Positions 27,184 through 36,871 of a DNA stretch of 64,000 nucleotides are shown here, in pieces. Location of the stretch: positions 868,001-932,000 of the forward strand of contig NZ_CP119757.1 in assembly GCF_029320955.1 (NCBI RefSeq), written 5' to 3'. The position numbers were made by a program, and so were the translations under genes. The notes under the pieces were generated by a model, which saw only the letters and a program-made list of their open reading frames with translations, did no database searches and was not told the origin of the DNA. The stretch's first letter is position 1. Every line of letters begins with the position of its first letter. The DNA is from Flavobacterium sp. YJ01. GTDB taxonomy: Bacteria; Bacteroidota; Bacteroidia; Flavobacteriales; Flavobacteriaceae.

Positions 27184-27387
27184 ATGCAAACATCTAAAAT
27201 TACTCGAATTGCAGTCGTAGCACTAGTTCTTTTATTTTTATTACTAAGTGTAATCAGTTGCAGTGTTCATTCGCATACAAACACTACTCCAACTACAGGA
27301 AAAAAAATACCACCTGGACAAGCCAAAAAAATGAATGGAGATAAAAGCGCAAAAGCTTACGCTCCTGGACAGCAGAAAAAACGATAA
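27184..27387 (+). CDS. Small lipoprotein with PPGQAKK motifs
   Basis: 67 residues from the ATG at 27184. A lipoprotein signal peptide ends in the lipobox LSVISC (Cys23 is the acceptor). The mature part is short and basic, with two related phrases, IPPGQAKKMNGDKSAK and AYAPGQQKKR, separated by a few residues. Similar PPGQ-containing small proteins are common in Bacteroidota and are sometimes labelled quinol oxidase subunit 4, which I consider unsupported. It sits in the envelope, attached to a membrane by lipid. It shares its N-terminal segment with the 25-residue microprotein upstream. Confidence 0.75.
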   Translation: MQTSKITRIAVVALVLLFLLLSVISCSVHSHTNTTPTTGKKIPPGQAKKMNGDKSAKAYAPGQQKKR

Positions 27388-27391
27388 AAAA

Positions 27392-27425
27392 AAGCCTTCT
27401 GAAAATTCAGAAGGCTTTTTTTTTT
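27392..27425. terminator. Bidirectional terminator
   Basis: Stem AAGCCTTCTGAA / TTCAGAAGGCTT with a two-base loop, flanked by A-run and T-run, so it serves both the lipoprotein gene and the convergent LamG gene. Confidence 0.9.
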
Positions 27426-27427
27426 GC

Positions 27428-28321
27428 TTATTTTTTAGCAGCCGAATTTGATATTTTTATCAGATATGTTCCGTCTGGCAAATCGCCAATATTAATTGTA
27501 TTTGTTTCTAATATTCTTTTTCCTTCAGAATAAACTTCGATATTTTTAGCTTTAGTTTCTGCCGAAGAAGCAACAACTGGAGGAGCTAGCTGTGCTTTTG
27601 CTGAAGGAGCGACGGCTTTTTTGGGTGTATTTGCAACTTGAGTTGTTTGTGGCGCTACAATAGTTGGTTTAGAACTATTATACGCTTCTAAAACTTGCTC
27701 ATCTGTCATTGCTACGCTGTATAACTTTAGATCATCAATATCTGCGTTTATACTAGTTGCCGTATTTAATTTTCCAAGGCTTAGAATATAACCTTTTGCT
27801 GAACGCTGAATTCCTTCTACAGCTTTTAATAATTCACCATTACGGTAAATTTTGGAGACATTTCCCTCATAAGTAACGCTGTACATGTACCACGTTTCTT
27901 TTACAAGAGGAACGGAAACCACGAGATTATTTGCATCTCCCCAACCAACTAGACTTAAATCTGAAAGACCTGAAGTTGCAGGTTGTTGTATTAATGCAAA
28001 ATATTGTCCATTTACTGGCGCTCCGTAATTAAAAATATAATTTGCCGTATTTACTGTATTGAACTTTACCCAAACAGAAATTGTCTTTGGTTTGTTTGCC
28101 TGCGGAAGTTCGCCTACAACAGCCTGAAGAGCTTTATTTGTCAATCTCAATGCACCTTTTGCAATTCCGTTCCGATCATTTACAAAAACAGGAGTTCCTA
28201 AAAAGGAAATTGAATTATCAGCACTATTTAAATTTCCATTGAAATTAAATTCCTGTACAGGATTTTGTGCATTTGAATTTAAAAAACTTACAAACATTAA
28301 CGTGAGTAATATTTTTTTCAT
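27428..28321 (-). CDS. Secreted LamG-domain protein with T9SS-like C-terminus (paralogue A)
   Basis: 297 residues from the ATG at 28321, which begins a signal peptide (MKKILLTLMFVSFLNSNAQ); the frame extends upstream by 13 codons without support. Residues about 25-200 form a concanavalin-like LamG/Laminin_G_3 domain (QEFNFNGNLNSADNSISF, KTISVWVKFNTVN, DADIDDLKLY-type closing strand NADIDDLKLYSVAMTDEQV). An Ala/Pro/Lys-rich linker follows. The C-terminus (NIEVYSEGKRILETN...GDLPDGTYLIKIS) resembles the end of a type IX secretion sorting domain. It is a paralogue of the gene at 28721. The ligand, probably a polysaccharide or surface, is unknown. Confidence 0.8.
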   Translation of the reverse strand: MKKILLTLMFVSFLNSNAQNPVQEFNFNGNLNSADNSISFLGTPVFVNDRNGIAKGALRLTNKALQAVVGELPQANKPKTISVWVKFNTVNTANYIFNYGAPVNGQYFALIQQPATSGLSDLSLVGWGDANNLVVSVPLVKETWYMYSVTYEGNVSKIYRNGELLKAVEGIQRSAKGYILSLGKLNTATSINADIDDLKLYSVAMTDEQVLEAYNSSKPTIVAPQTTQVANTPKKAVAPSAKAQLAPPVVASSAETKAKNIEVYSEGKRILETNTINIGDLPDGTYLIKISNSAAKK

Positions 28322-28620
28322 ATTTATAGCTTTTATCAGAATAGAAGAAGTTAACGGCAAATATCAGGTAATGAAAATTTTAAATAATCAAAATGAATAG
28401 TCAAATTTTTCCTTTTACAATTTTCATAATTTTTGTTAAATCTATAATTTTAATTCAACACCAACAAATAATTCCTACACATAAATAACGAATTCTCACA
28501 AAAATCATTTTACATGCCTTTCAGCGATATTAGGCAAAAAAAATTAATTGTTCCTAAAACTTATTTTAAGAAAATATTACATCTCGTTTTTAAAAAAAAT
28601 TAGATTAGAACAAAAACAAT
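28322..28620. other. Gap between the two LamG genes
   Basis: AT-rich, with no gene apparent. A 7-of-8 -7-like element (GATATTTG, reverse strand, 28358-28365) could serve paralogue A. Confidence 0.4.
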
Positions 28621-28650
28621 AAAAGCCTTCTAGCTTCCTAGAAGACTTTT
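28621..28650 (-). terminator. Terminator between the LamG genes
   Basis: Stem AAAGTCTTCTAG / CTAGAAGGCTTT read on the reverse strand (one mismatch), followed by T; it ends the transcript of paralogue B. Confidence 0.75.
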
Positions 28651-28720
28651 ATTCACTATTTCAAAAAAATTAATTGCTTTCGCAATAAAAAACTAATATT
28701 TAAAATTAAGTAAAGCCATT

Positions 28721-29623
28721 TTATTTAGATGTGATTTTTTTAGATGGATTAGTGCTTATTTTCAACAAATAAGTACCCTCTGGAAGATCATTAATATTCA
28801 TCGCATTTCCACCCACTAATTTTTGCCCCTGAGAATATATCTCAACACTTTTTGTTGTATTAACATCGCCTGACGTTATAATGTTGCCATTTGCTGGTTT
28901 AACAATTTTTCCTTTAACCACAGTAGCTTTTGTTTGCTCAACTTGAGTTGTAGCAACCGAAAGAACCGGTTTCTCTTTCTCATACAAATCTTTAATCTGA
29001 TCTGGAGTCATTGCAAAATCATAAATTTTTAAATCGTCTACATCAGCATTAATTCCGATTGTCGTATTGATTTCTCCTAATCTAAAAACATTACCATTTG
29101 TAGATCTAGTCATTCCCTCTAAATACTTTAACAATTTTCCGTCACGATATATTTTTGAAGTAACTCCTTCATATGTAATCGTATAATTATACCAAACATA
29201 TTTTTCAAGCGGTGTAGAAACAATAACATCATTAGAAGCTCCCCACGCTGCTAAACTCAAATCTGAGTTAGAAGAAGACGTTCCTTGCTGTAATAAACCG
29301 CAATATTGCGCATTATAAGCATTTCCATAACCCCAAATATAATTGGCATTAGCGATATCATTAAATTTAACCCAGATACTAATTGTTCTTGCTGCTCTTC
29401 CTTGAGGAACGTTATCAATTACAGCTTCTAAGGCTTTATTATTTAGTCTTTGAGCACCTTTTACATTTCCTGACCTATCCGTCACAAAATTATCGGTTCC
29501 CATAAATGAGATTGTGTTTGCGGTATTGTTTAAAGTACCATTAAAATTAAATTCTTGAATTGGTGTTTGCGCATTAACATTCAAATAACATACAAACAAT
29601 AGTGTAAGTAGTAATTTTTTCAT
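28721..29623 (-). CDS. Secreted LamG-domain protein with T9SS-like C-terminus (paralogue B)
   Basis: 300 residues, starting with signal peptide MKKLLLTLLFVCYLNVNAQ. It aligns along its whole length with paralogue A: QEFNFNGTLNNTANTISF, RTISIWVKFNDIANANYIWGYG, INADVDDLKIYDFAMTPDQI, then a linker and a C-terminal SVEIYSQGQKLVGGNAMNI-NDLPEGTYLLKIS. The last part looks like a type IX sorting signal, so export to the surface is likely. The linkers differ most, as expected for duplicated surface proteins. Each copy has its own terminator, so the pair is not one operon. Confidence 0.8.
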   Translation of the reverse strand: MKKLLLTLLFVCYLNVNAQTPIQEFNFNGTLNNTANTISFMGTDNFVTDRSGNVKGAQRLNNKALEAVIDNVPQGRAARTISIWVKFNDIANANYIWGYGNAYNAQYCGLLQQGTSSSNSDLSLAAWGASNDVIVSTPLEKYVWYNYTITYEGVTSKIYRDGKLLKYLEGMTRSTNGNVFRLGEINTTIGINADVDDLKIYDFAMTPDQIKDLYEKEKPVLSVATTQVEQTKATVVKGKIVKPANGNIITSGDVNTTKSVEIYSQGQKLVGGNAMNINDLPEGTYLLKISTNPSKKITSK

Positions 29624-29903
29624 AATAGTTAGATTTTGGGATTAAACACTCATGTTATTTTAACATAGTGCTAAACTAGACTATTATGAATTTTGCCGAA
29701 AAAAATTCCGACAACTTACCTAAATACTCGTTAAAACAACGAATTTCAATTGTTTTTATCGTTGAAATACGGTTTTATGCTTTATTTAAATATTATTAAA
29801 ATTATAAGTTTAAATTAAATAGATTAATAATTTCTTACGTATTAATACGGTAAATTATCAATATTTTAAAATATAAAACATACCGTTTCCTAAAGTGAAA
29901 AAC
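29624..29903. other. AT-rich gap upstream of LamG paralogue B
   Basis: Contains a small palindrome ATGTTA-TTT-TAACAT (29652-29666), about 30 bp upstream of the paralogue B start. It could be a regulator site. Nothing else is recognisable. Confidence 0.4.
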
Positions 29904-29940
29904 AAAAAAAACTCCATTCAAATTAAGAATGGAGTTTTTT
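29904..29940 (-). terminator. Terminator of the CBS-like gene
   Basis: Stem AAAAAACTCCATTC / GAATGGAGTTTTTT with a short loop. It lies just past the reverse-strand stop codon at 29963. Confidence 0.9.
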
Positions 29941-29962
29941 AATATTTTAGAAAGTAAAAAAC

Positions 29963-31003
29963 TTACTTTACAAATTCAATTTTTTGAGCTTCTTCTTCGT
30001 TAACACTATCAAAGAAACCTTGTTCATTCATCCAGTCATCACTAAATACTTTGCTCATGTAACGAGAACCGTGATCTGGGAAAATAGCAATAATGTTACT
30101 GTCTTTTGTAAACTCGCCTTCTTCTGCGTACTGCTTAATAGCTTGCATTACTGCTCCAGAAGTATATCCAACAAATAAACCTTCTTTACGAGTAATCTCT
30201 CTTGCAGAGTGAGCACTTTCTTCGTCGGTTACTTTCATGAATTTATCAATAATATCAAAATCTGTAGCTGACGGGATTAAGTTTTTACCTAAACCTTCAA
30301 TACGATAAGGGTAAATTTCTTTGCTGTCAAATTCTTTTGTTTCGTGGTATTTTTTCAATACAGATCCAAAAGCATCAACTCCTAGTATTCTAATATTTGG
30401 ATTTTTTTCTTTTAAGAATTTTGCAGTTCCAGAGATAGTTCCTCCTGTTCCGCTGCAAGCAACTAAGTGCGTAATTTGTCCTTTTGTCTGTTCCCAAATT
30501 TCTGGACCTGTAGTGTTGTAGTGAGCATCAATATTTAATTGGTTAAAATATTGATTAATATAAACTGATCCTTTTGTTTCTTCGTGTAAACGTTTTGCTA
30601 CATTATAGTATGATCTTTCGTCATCTGCAGAAACGTGAGCTGGACATACATACACTTTAGCTCCTAAACTTCTTAGCATGTCAATTTTATCTTTTGATGA
30701 TTTTGAACTTACTGCTAAAATACAATTGTAACCTTTAATAATGCTTACCATTGCTAAACTAAATCCTGTATTTCCAGATGTTGTCTCAATAATGGTATCT
30801 CCTGGCGAAAGAATTCCTCGTTTCTCGGCTTCTTCAATAATATACAATGCTATTCTATCTTTTGAGGAATGACCTGGATTGAAAGCTTCTACCTTTGCGT
30901 AGAAATTCCCTTCTAACTCTTCGGTGATTTTATTTAGTTTAATAAGCGGGGTGTTACCTATTAACTCTAAAACATTATTATAAGCGGTTATTTCTTCTTT
31001 CAT
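29963..31003 (-). CDS. PLP-dependent cystathionine beta-synthase / cysteine synthase family enzyme
   Basis: 346 residues from the ATG at 31003 ([20 protein letters not shown]); 20 upstream codons in the frame do not fit the family. The PLP lysine is Lys48 in HSSKDR, the asparagine loop is TTSGNTG (74-80), and the phosphate loop is CSGTGGT. The C-terminal phrase [18 protein letters not shown] resembles cystathionine beta-synthase rather than CysK, but the regulatory CBS tandem of eukaryotic enzymes is absent. It therefore likely makes cystathionine from homocysteine and serine, or cysteine by a related route. It lies 11 bp beyond the stop of the oligopeptidase gene on the same strand, so the two may be co-transcribed. 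Confidence 0.88.
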   Translation of the reverse strand: MKEEITAYNNVLELIGNTPLIKLNKITEELEGNFYAKVEAFNPGHSSKDRIALYIIEEAEKRGILSPGDTIIETTSGNTGFSLAMVSIIKGYNCILAVSSKSSKDKIDMLRSLGAKVYVCPAHVSADDERSYYNVAKRLHEETKGSVYINQYFNQLNIDAHYNTTGPEIWEQTKGQITHLVACSGTGGTISGTAKFLKEKNPNIRILGVDAFGSVLKKYHETKEFDSKEIYPYRIEGLGKNLIPSATDFDIIDKFMKVTDEESAHSAREITRKEGLFVGYTSGAVMQAIKQYAEEGEFTKDSNIIAIFPDHGSRYMSKVFSDDWMNEQGFFDSVNEEEAQKIEFVK

Positions 31004-31074
31004 AAAAAAATAGTTAATCAAAGGCCTTTTTAAATTAACCTTGATAGGTTGCAAATTTAACAAAAAAAATCTAA

Positions 31075-33210
31075 TTAGCTTTTAATTTTTTCTAAATCTA
31101 ACAAAAAACTAAATTCTTTTGCTAAGTCTTTCAAAGCCTCAAAACGTCCCGAAGCCCCGCCATGACCTGCGTCCATGTTCGTATCTAAAAACAAAAGTTT
31201 ATCATTTGTTTTCAAATCTCTCAATTTTGCAACCCACTTAGCTGGCTCCCAATACTGTACCTGCGAATCATGCAATCCGGTAGACACATACATGTTAGGA
31301 TATTCCTGCGCTTTTACATTATCGTAAGGTGAATACGACAACATATAATCGTAATATTTTTTGTTATTTGGGTTCCCCCATTCGTCATACTCTCCGGTTG
31401 TAAGCGGAATACTGTCATCCAGCATTGTGGTAATTACGTCTACAAAAGGCACCTGAGCGATGACTCCATTATATAATTTTGGAGCTTCATTAACAATAAC
31501 TCCCATTAAAAGTCCGCCTGCAGATCCTCCTTCCGCATATAAATGCTCTGGAGAAGTATACTTTTGGTCTATTACAAATTTAGAGCAATCGATGAAATCT
31601 GTAAAGGTATTTTTCTTTTTTAACAGTTTTCCATCTTCGTACCATTGTCTTCCTAAGTCTTCACCTCCTCGAATATGCGCGATTGCGTAAATAAATCCGC
31701 GATCAAGAAGTGATAATCTGGTGGAAGAAAAATAAGTATCCATTGTAATTCCGTACGAACCATAAGCATAAAGCAACAATGGATTTTTGCCATTTTTCTC
31801 TAATCCTTTTCTATAAATCATCGAAATTGGCACTTTTACGCCGTCTCTTGCCGTTGCCCAAACTCGTTCTTCTACATAATTATCTTTATCAAATTTTCCG
31901 CCTAAAACCTGTTGTTCTTTTAAGATTTCTTTGGTTTTAGTCTTCATATTAAAATCAATTATAGAAGACGGCGTTGCCAATGATTGGTAACTATAACGCA
32001 AAATATCGGTGTCAAAATCTACGTTTGTTGTTGTGTAAGCATTATATGTTTCACTGCCAAAAGGAAGATAATAATCTGCCTCACCATTCCAAGGCATGAT
32101 TCGAATATGGTTTAATCCGTTCGAACGCTCTTCTACAACTAAATAATTTTTAAAGATTTCGATATCTTCCAATAAAACATCTTCTCTGTGCGGAATAAGA
32201 TCTACCCAGTTTTTCTTTCCCGTTTTGTTTTCAGGAGTTTTCATCAACTTGAAATTCGTCGCCTTATCTTTATTAGTTAAAATATAAAACGAATCTTCGT
32301 AATGCGAAATACTATATTCTAACCCACGTACACGTGGCTGAAAAACAGCAAATTCTCCATCTGGATTATTAGAATTCAAAATTCTATATTCTGTCGTCAA
32401 TGTGCTTCCAGAACCAATAACAATATATTTTTTTGACTTTTCTTTACTGATAGACACATTAAAAGTATCATCAATTTCATCATAAACCAAAATATCTTTA
32501 TCTGAAGCTGTATTTAATTTATGTTTAAAAACTTTGTCTGCTCTTAGCGTCGTTTCGTCTTGTCTAACATAAAAAATAGTATTATTATCATTTGCCCAAA
32601 CTGAAGCTCCTGTAACATTTTCTACTTTATCTGCTAAAATTTCGCCAGTTTCTAAATTTTTAATTTGAATAGTATAAATTCTTCTTCCGACAATATCCAC
32701 TCCAAAACTGGCAAATTTATTATCAGGACTGATACTCAAACCTCCTAATTTGAAATAAGCATGTCCTTTTGCCATTTCATTACAATTGAAAAGAATTTCT
32801 TCTTCAGCGGAAAGACTTCCTTTTTTTCTTGCGAAAATTGGATAATCTTGACCTGTTTCAAAACGCGTAATGTAAAAATATCCATTATAAAAATACGGAA
32901 CTGAAGAATCGTCTTCTTTTATTCTCCCTTTCATTTCTTCAAATAGATTATCTTTTAAATCCTTGGTATGAGCAGTCATACTCTCATAATAAGCATTCTC
33001 TTGATTTAGATAATCAATTACCTCTGAATTTTCTCTGTCATTCAGCCAGAAATAGTTGTCAACTCTGGATTCTTTATGTTTTTTTAGTGTTTTTGGAATT
33101 ATTTTAGCCTTTGGAGCCGATATATCATTTTGCATTGATTGAGCATTAATTTTTAAATATGAAGTCGCAAAAATAGTATAAAGCCAACAGAACAAAATTA
33201 ATTTTTTCAT
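31075..33210 (-). CDS. Secreted oligopeptidase B / prolyl oligopeptidase family (S9A)
   Basis: 711 residues. A signal peptide ([23 protein letters not shown]) sends it out of the cytoplasm, unlike E. coli PtrB. Residues from about 35 to 420 form the seven-bladed beta-propeller, and the C-terminal part is the alpha/beta hydrolase. The nucleophile is Ser563 in GGSAGG; His683 lies in DAGHGG. The phrase [17 protein letters not shown] and the GGSAGG motif are typical of oligopeptidase B, which cuts peptides after basic residues. The gene diverges from ybaB; a reverse-strand promoter was not obvious. Confidence 0.9.
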   Translation of the reverse strand: MKKLILFCWLYTIFATSYLKINAQSMQNDISAPKAKIIPKTLKKHKESRVDNYFWLNDRENSEVIDYLNQENAYYESMTAHTKDLKDNLFEEMKGRIKEDDSSVPYFYNGYFYITRFETGQDYPIFARKKGSLSAEEEILFNCNEMAKGHAYFKLGGLSISPDNKFASFGVDIVGRRIYTIQIKNLETGEILADKVENVTGASVWANDNNTIFYVRQDETTLRADKVFKHKLNTASDKDILVYDEIDDTFNVSISKEKSKKYIVIGSGSTLTTEYRILNSNNPDGEFAVFQPRVRGLEYSISHYEDSFYILTNKDKATNFKLMKTPENKTGKKNWVDLIPHREDVLLEDIEIFKNYLVVEERSNGLNHIRIMPWNGEADYYLPFGSETYNAYTTTNVDFDTDILRYSYQSLATPSSIIDFNMKTKTKEILKEQQVLGGKFDKDNYVEERVWATARDGVKVPISMIYRKGLEKNGKNPLLLYAYGSYGITMDTYFSSTRLSLLDRGFIYAIAHIRGGEDLGRQWYEDGKLLKKKNTFTDFIDCSKFVIDQKYTSPEHLYAEGGSAGGLLMGVIVNEAPKLYNGVIAQVPFVDVITTMLDDSIPLTTGEYDEWGNPNNKKYYDYMLSYSPYDNVKAQEYPNMYVSTGLHDSQVQYWEPAKWVAKLRDLKTNDKLLFLDTNMDAGHGGASGRFEALKDLAKEFSFLLDLEKIKS

Positions 33211-33221
33211 AAAATATTCTA

Positions 33222-33251
33222 TTGAATTAATACAGCAATATACTAATTTTG
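33222..33251 (+). promoter_or_regulatory. Promoter of ybaB
   Basis: TTG (33222-33224), 19-nt spacer, TAATTTTG (33244-33251): full consensus, with a leader of about 23 nt to the ATG at 33280. Confidence 0.75.
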
Positions 33252-33279
33252 TCTGAAATAATTTAAAAAATCAACAAAA

Positions 33280-33600
33280 ATGGATTTAATGGGAATGATG
33301 GGCAAACTTAAAGAAACCCAGCAAAAAATTGAGGATACTAAAAAGCGTCTAGATACTGTTTTAATTGATGAACAAAGCGCTGACGGATTATTAAAAGTTA
33401 CTATTACAGCAAGCAGAAAAATAAAATCACTTTCTATTGATGATTCTTTACTAGAAGATAAAGAGCAACTAGAAGATTACCTGATTGTAACTTTAAACAA
33501 AGCAATTGAAAAAGCTACAAACGTAAACGAGAGAGAATTAGACGCTGTTGCAAGAATGGACATGCCATCTATTCCTGGAATGGATAATTTGTTTAAATAA
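33280..33600 (+). CDS. YbaB/EbfC family nucleoid-associated protein
   Basis: 106 residues, a small DNA-binding protein that forms tweezer-shaped dimers on the nucleoid. The family phrases are visible: [22 protein letters not shown] in the N-terminal helix, [19 protein letters not shown] in the central sheet, and [21 protein letters not shown] in the C-terminal helix. It is usually linked to recR/dnaX in Proteobacteria; here it stands alone with its own promoter. The gene is followed by a low-complexity repeat and a bidirectional terminator. Confidence 0.92.
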   Translation: MDLMGMMGKLKETQQKIEDTKKRLDTVLIDEQSADGLLKVTITASRKIKSLSIDDSLLEDKEQLEDYLIVTLNKAIEKATNVNERELDAVARMDMPSIPGMDNLFK

Positions 33601-33727
33601 AGGGACAAAGGTTCTGAGTTGCAAAGATTCAAAGGTTTTCTTTCTTTGCCACAAAAAAAAGAGGATGTTAAAAACATCCTCTTTTTTTTAACCTTTATTC
33701 CTTTGAACCTCTGCATCTTTGAACCTT
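33601..33727. repeat. ACCTTTGAACC-type repeat, third location, around a terminator
   Basis: Phrases AGGGACAAAGGTTCTGAG, CAAAGATTCAAAGG and CCTTTGAACCTCTGCATC flank the terminator at 33653-33689 in inverted orientation. They match 12808-12951 and 19380-19412. Confidence 0.65.
33653..33689. terminator. Bidirectional terminator between ybaB and ltaE
   Basis: Stem AAAAGAGGATGTT / AACATCCTCTTTT, flanked by A and T runs. Confidence 0.9.
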
Positions 33728-33731
33728 CTCT

Positions 33732-34751
33732 CTAAAACTTCGAAAGTGTTTCTAGTACATATGTATGCATAACCTCTTTATAATCTAAATGCGTTACAAT
33801 ACGAAGTTTATTATGACCTAAAGAACTTATTAATATATTTTTCTGTTTTAATTTTTCAATCAATAGTTGGTCGCTGTAACCTTCTGCAAGAGAAAAAATT
33901 AAAATATTAGTTTCTACTGGTTCGATGGATGCTATCCAAGGTTTTGTGCTTAAGATTTTTGCAATTTCTTTTGCTCTGCGATGATCTTCTGCCAATCTTT
34001 CGATATTATGAGCTAAAGCATATAATCCTGCTGCTGCTAAATATCCTACTTGACGCATTCCTCCACCTAATATCTTCCTGATTCTCAACGCTCTGTAAAT
34101 ATCAGCTTTACTTCCAAGCAATACAGAACCAATTGGAGCGCCTAAACCTTTAGACAAACAAACCGAAATTGTATCGAAAATAGCACCAAATTCTCTAGGA
34201 TTCTGTCTTTTAGCTACTAAGGCATTCCAAATTCTTGCGCCGTCCAAATGAAATTTCAAATTATTAGCGTCGCAAACCTTTTTTATTTCTTTTAAATCTT
34301 CTAATTCGTAACAAGCTCCACCGCCTTTATTGGTTGTATTTTCTACACAAACCAAACTCGTTAGCGGACTATGATAAAATTCTGGATCATTTATAGCAGC
34401 TTTAACTTGCGCAGCAGTTATCATTCCGCGATTTCCATCTAAAAGACAGCAAGAAACGCCGCTATTAAAAGAAACTCCTCCTCCTTCATAATGATAAACG
34501 TGAGCATATTTATCAGCAATTAATTGTTCTCCAGGCTGTGTATGAAGTTTAATTGCAGTCTGATTTGCCATAGTTCCAGACGGAAAAAAAAGCCCAGCTT
34601 CCATACCAAAAAACTCTGCTGTTCTGTTTTCCAATTCAATCACCGTTGGGTCCTGTTTGTATACATCATCGCCGACTTGGGCGTTAAACATATACTGCAG
34701 CATTTCATAAGTAGGCTTGGTTATGGTATCGCTGATTAAATTTATTTCCAT
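33732..34751 (-). CDS. ltaE: Low-specificity threonine aldolase
   Basis: This PLP enzyme cleaves threonine or allo-threonine to glycine and acetaldehyde. 339 residues, fold type I: MEINLISDTITKPTYEML, DPTVIELENRTAEFFGMEAGLFFPSGTMANQ (about 34-64), Asp170 in FHLDGARIWNA, and the PLP lysine Lys201 in SVCLSKGLGAPIGSV. Together with gcvT in this window it could feed glycine and one-carbon metabolism. A reverse-strand TAATTTTG (34782-34789) is a likely -7 element. The L- or L-allo preference cannot be read from sequence. Confidence 0.92.
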   Translation of the reverse strand: MEINLISDTITKPTYEMLQYMFNAQVGDDVYKQDPTVIELENRTAEFFGMEAGLFFPSGTMANQTAIKLHTQPGEQLIADKYAHVYHYEGGGVSFNSGVSCCLLDGNRGMITAAQVKAAINDPEFYHSPLTSLVCVENTTNKGGGACYELEDLKEIKKVCDANNLKFHLDGARIWNALVAKRQNPREFGAIFDTISVCLSKGLGAPIGSVLLGSKADIYRALRIRKILGGGMRQVGYLAAAGLYALAHNIERLAEDHRRAKEIAKILSTKPWIASIEPVETNILIFSLAEGYSDQLLIEKLKQKNILISSLGHNKLRIVTHLDYKEVMHTYVLETLSKF

Positions 34752-34902
34752 ATTCTAAAAACTATATCTTATTTTTGTATGCAAAATTACGTATTACTTA
34801 TAGTTATTCTCAGCAAGATTTAGTAAAATTTAACTCGCTAGTTTCTCTAGACCAAATTAACGTAATAATTCTAAAAAAAATATAAAACCTATTAATTAAT
34901 TT

Positions 34903-36001
34903 ATGACAACAGCCGAACAAGTAAAAGGTATTGTGGAGCGCCTTGGTGCGTTGAGGAGGTATCTTTGACGTTGATGCCAAGCTAATCGAAATCGCAAACG
35001 AAGAAGAAAAAACTTTTGCACCCGATTTTTGGAATAATCCAAAAGATGCCGAAAACATTGTAAAAAATCTTCGAAACAAGAAAAAATGGATTGAAGATTA
35101 TGATAAAGCCGTTTCTCTAACAGAAGAATTACAGCTTGCTTATGATTTTTATAAAGAAGGAGAACTTACGGTTGAGGAATTAGACGAACAATATGATTCG
35201 GCACAATCGCATATTGAAAACATCGAATTCAAAAACATGCTTTCTGATGAAGGCGACAGTTTAAGTGCTGTGGTTCAGATTACAGCAGGTGCAGGAGGAA
35301 CAGAAAGTTGTGACTGGGCAGGAATGCTAATGCGTATGTACATGATGTGGGGCGAAAGTTATGGCTACAAGATAAAAGAACTTAACTTTCAGGAAGGCGA
35401 TGTTGCTGGAATTAAAACCGTAACTTTAGAATTCGAAGGAGATTATTCGTTTGGATATCTAAAAGGAGAAAATGGTGTTCACCGTTTGGTAAGAATTTCT
35501 CCTTTTGATAGTAACGCAAAACGTCATACTTCTTTCGTATCTGTTTACGTTTATCCGCTTGTAGATGATAGTATCGAAATCGACATTAATCCTGCCGATA
35601 TTGAAATTACAACTTCTCGTTCGAGTGGTGCTGGTGGACAGAACGTAAATAAGGTTGAAACTAAAGTTCAGTTAGTTCACAAACCAACTGGAATTCAGAT
35701 TCAATGTTCTGAAACGAGATCTCAACAAGATAATAGACAACGTGCTATGCAAATGCTTCGTTCTCAATTGTATGAAATCGAATTAAAGAAACAACAAGCA
35801 CAACGTGCTGATATTGAAGCCGGAAAGATGAAAATCGAATGGGGTTCGCAAATTCGTAACTACGTAATGCAGCCTTATAAATTAGTAAAAGACGTTCGTA
35901 CAGGTTACGAGACCAGCGATGTAGATGGCGTAATGAACGGAAATATCGATCCTTTCTTGAAAGCTTATCTAATGATGATGGGACAGAAAGAGGAAGAGTA
36001 A
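34903..36001 (+). CDS. prfB: Peptide chain release factor 2 with programmed +1 frameshift
   Basis: RF2 recognises UGA and UAA and releases the finished protein. The gene needs a +1 shift: 21 codons from ATG 34903 to CTT (34963-34965) are followed in frame by TGA (34966-34968). Skipping T34966 continues at GAC (34967) into the main frame ending at 36001, for 365 residues, the E. coli length. The site is classical: AGGAGG (34954-34959), TAT, CTT, TGA, C. The protein shows the UGA-reading SPF motif (VRISPFDS) and the catalytic GGQ in [14 protein letters not shown]. This feedback loop raises RF2 when UGA termination is slow. A -7-like TATTTTTG (34770-34777) lies 125 bp upstream. Confidence 0.95.
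34954..34969 (+). promoter_or_regulatory. prfB recoding site
   Basis: AGGAGG TAT CTT TGA C: internal Shine-Dalgarno, slippery CTT-T and in-frame TGA with the +1 GAC codon. The spacing equals that of E. coli prfB. Confidence 0.95.
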
Positions 36002-36096
36002 AACAGTCTCAGTATTCAGTATTCAGTTTTTTTTTGATCAATCTCAGTTGACCGTCACAGTAAATTTGAAACCTGAAACTTTAAAACAAAAAAGTT

Positions 36097-36543
36097 ATGA
36101 TAAAATGGGCAGATGTAATTCATTTTACAAATAAAGGAAATCCAGCTCCTGAAAAGAGAGTGGAAAAAACGGAGGAAGAATGGAAACAAATCTTATCTCC
36201 AGAAGAATTTCAGGTTACTCGTTTAAAAGGAACTGAAAGATCTTTTAGTTCTGAATTATGCAGTTTGTTTGATCCTGGAATTTATGAATGTAAATGCTGC
36301 GGAACGGTTCTGTTTGATGCTAGCGAAAAATTCGAATCAGGAACGGGCTGGCCATCTTTTACACAACCAATCAAAGAAAATGCAATTGCTTACCATGCTG
36401 ACAGATCTTATGGAATGGTTCGTGTTGAAGTTGTCTGCAATGTTTGTGATGCACATTTAGGTCACGTTTTTCCTGACGGACCTCCGCCAAGCGGATTACG
36501 TTACTGTATCAATGCAGTTTCATTATCAAAAATCAAAGAATAA
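36097..36543 (+). CDS. msrB: Peptide-methionine (R)-S-oxide reductase
   Basis: It reduces the R epimer of methionine sulfoxide in proteins. 148 residues: four zinc cysteines in CKCCG (Cys65, Cys68) and CNVCDAHLGHVF (Cys114, Cys117), GTGWPSF (82-88), and the catalytic Cys137 in LRYCINAVSL. Cys55 is placed where it could act as resolving cysteine. There is no signal peptide, so it is cytoplasmic. No msrA fusion. It starts 95 bp after prfB, with low-complexity CAGTATTCAGTATTCAG and AAACCTGAAACTT phrases between, and has its own terminator. Confidence 0.95.
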   Translation: MIKWADVIHFTNKGNPAPEKRVEKTEEEWKQILSPEEFQVTRLKGTERSFSSELCSLFDPGIYECKCCGTVLFDASEKFESGTGWPSFTQPIKENAIAYHADRSYGMVRVEVVCNVCDAHLGHVFPDGPPPSGLRYCINAVSLSKIKE

Positions 36544-36549
36544 TTACAA

Positions 36550-36583
36550 AAGCGATTCCTAAAATAGTGAATCGCTTTTTTTT
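36550..36583 (+). terminator. Terminator of msrB
   Basis: Stem AAGCGATTC / GAATCGCTT with a 10-nt loop and eight T. Confidence 0.9.
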
Positions 36584-36871
36584 AATCATCACTAAATAAA
36601 TGATTTAACAAAACAAATGTAAGCTATCACTTAACAATTAAATTATTTATTTTCTTACCACCATAAATTGAGGTTTCTGTTTCAAATTCAATCAAAAGCC
36701 TATCTACGCATTAAAAAACTCTTACTTAATTAATATTTTTAATGTTAATTTTTCAAAAATCACATCTTTATTTTAAACAATTATTAAGAAACACGAAAAA
36801 TTAATTAGGTAATTAAAATCTAATTCATTTTATTTGGCAAAAAATAACCCTAAGTCGATTAAAATTTGTCA
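36584..36871. other. AT-rich gap upstream of the LpxD-like gene
   Basis: No gene, repeat or strong hairpin seen. It must contain the promoter of the LpxD-like gene, but I could not choose a -7 element with confidence. Confidence 0.4.

Noticed and set aside
34810..35079. Reverse-strand 89-codon frame over the start of prfB
   Set aside because: It is the antisense shadow of the 5' part of prfB and has no family resemblance.
34903..36001. prfB as a pseudogene with a frameshift
   Set aside because: The break falls exactly at the classical recoding signal and the downstream frame is intact to full length.
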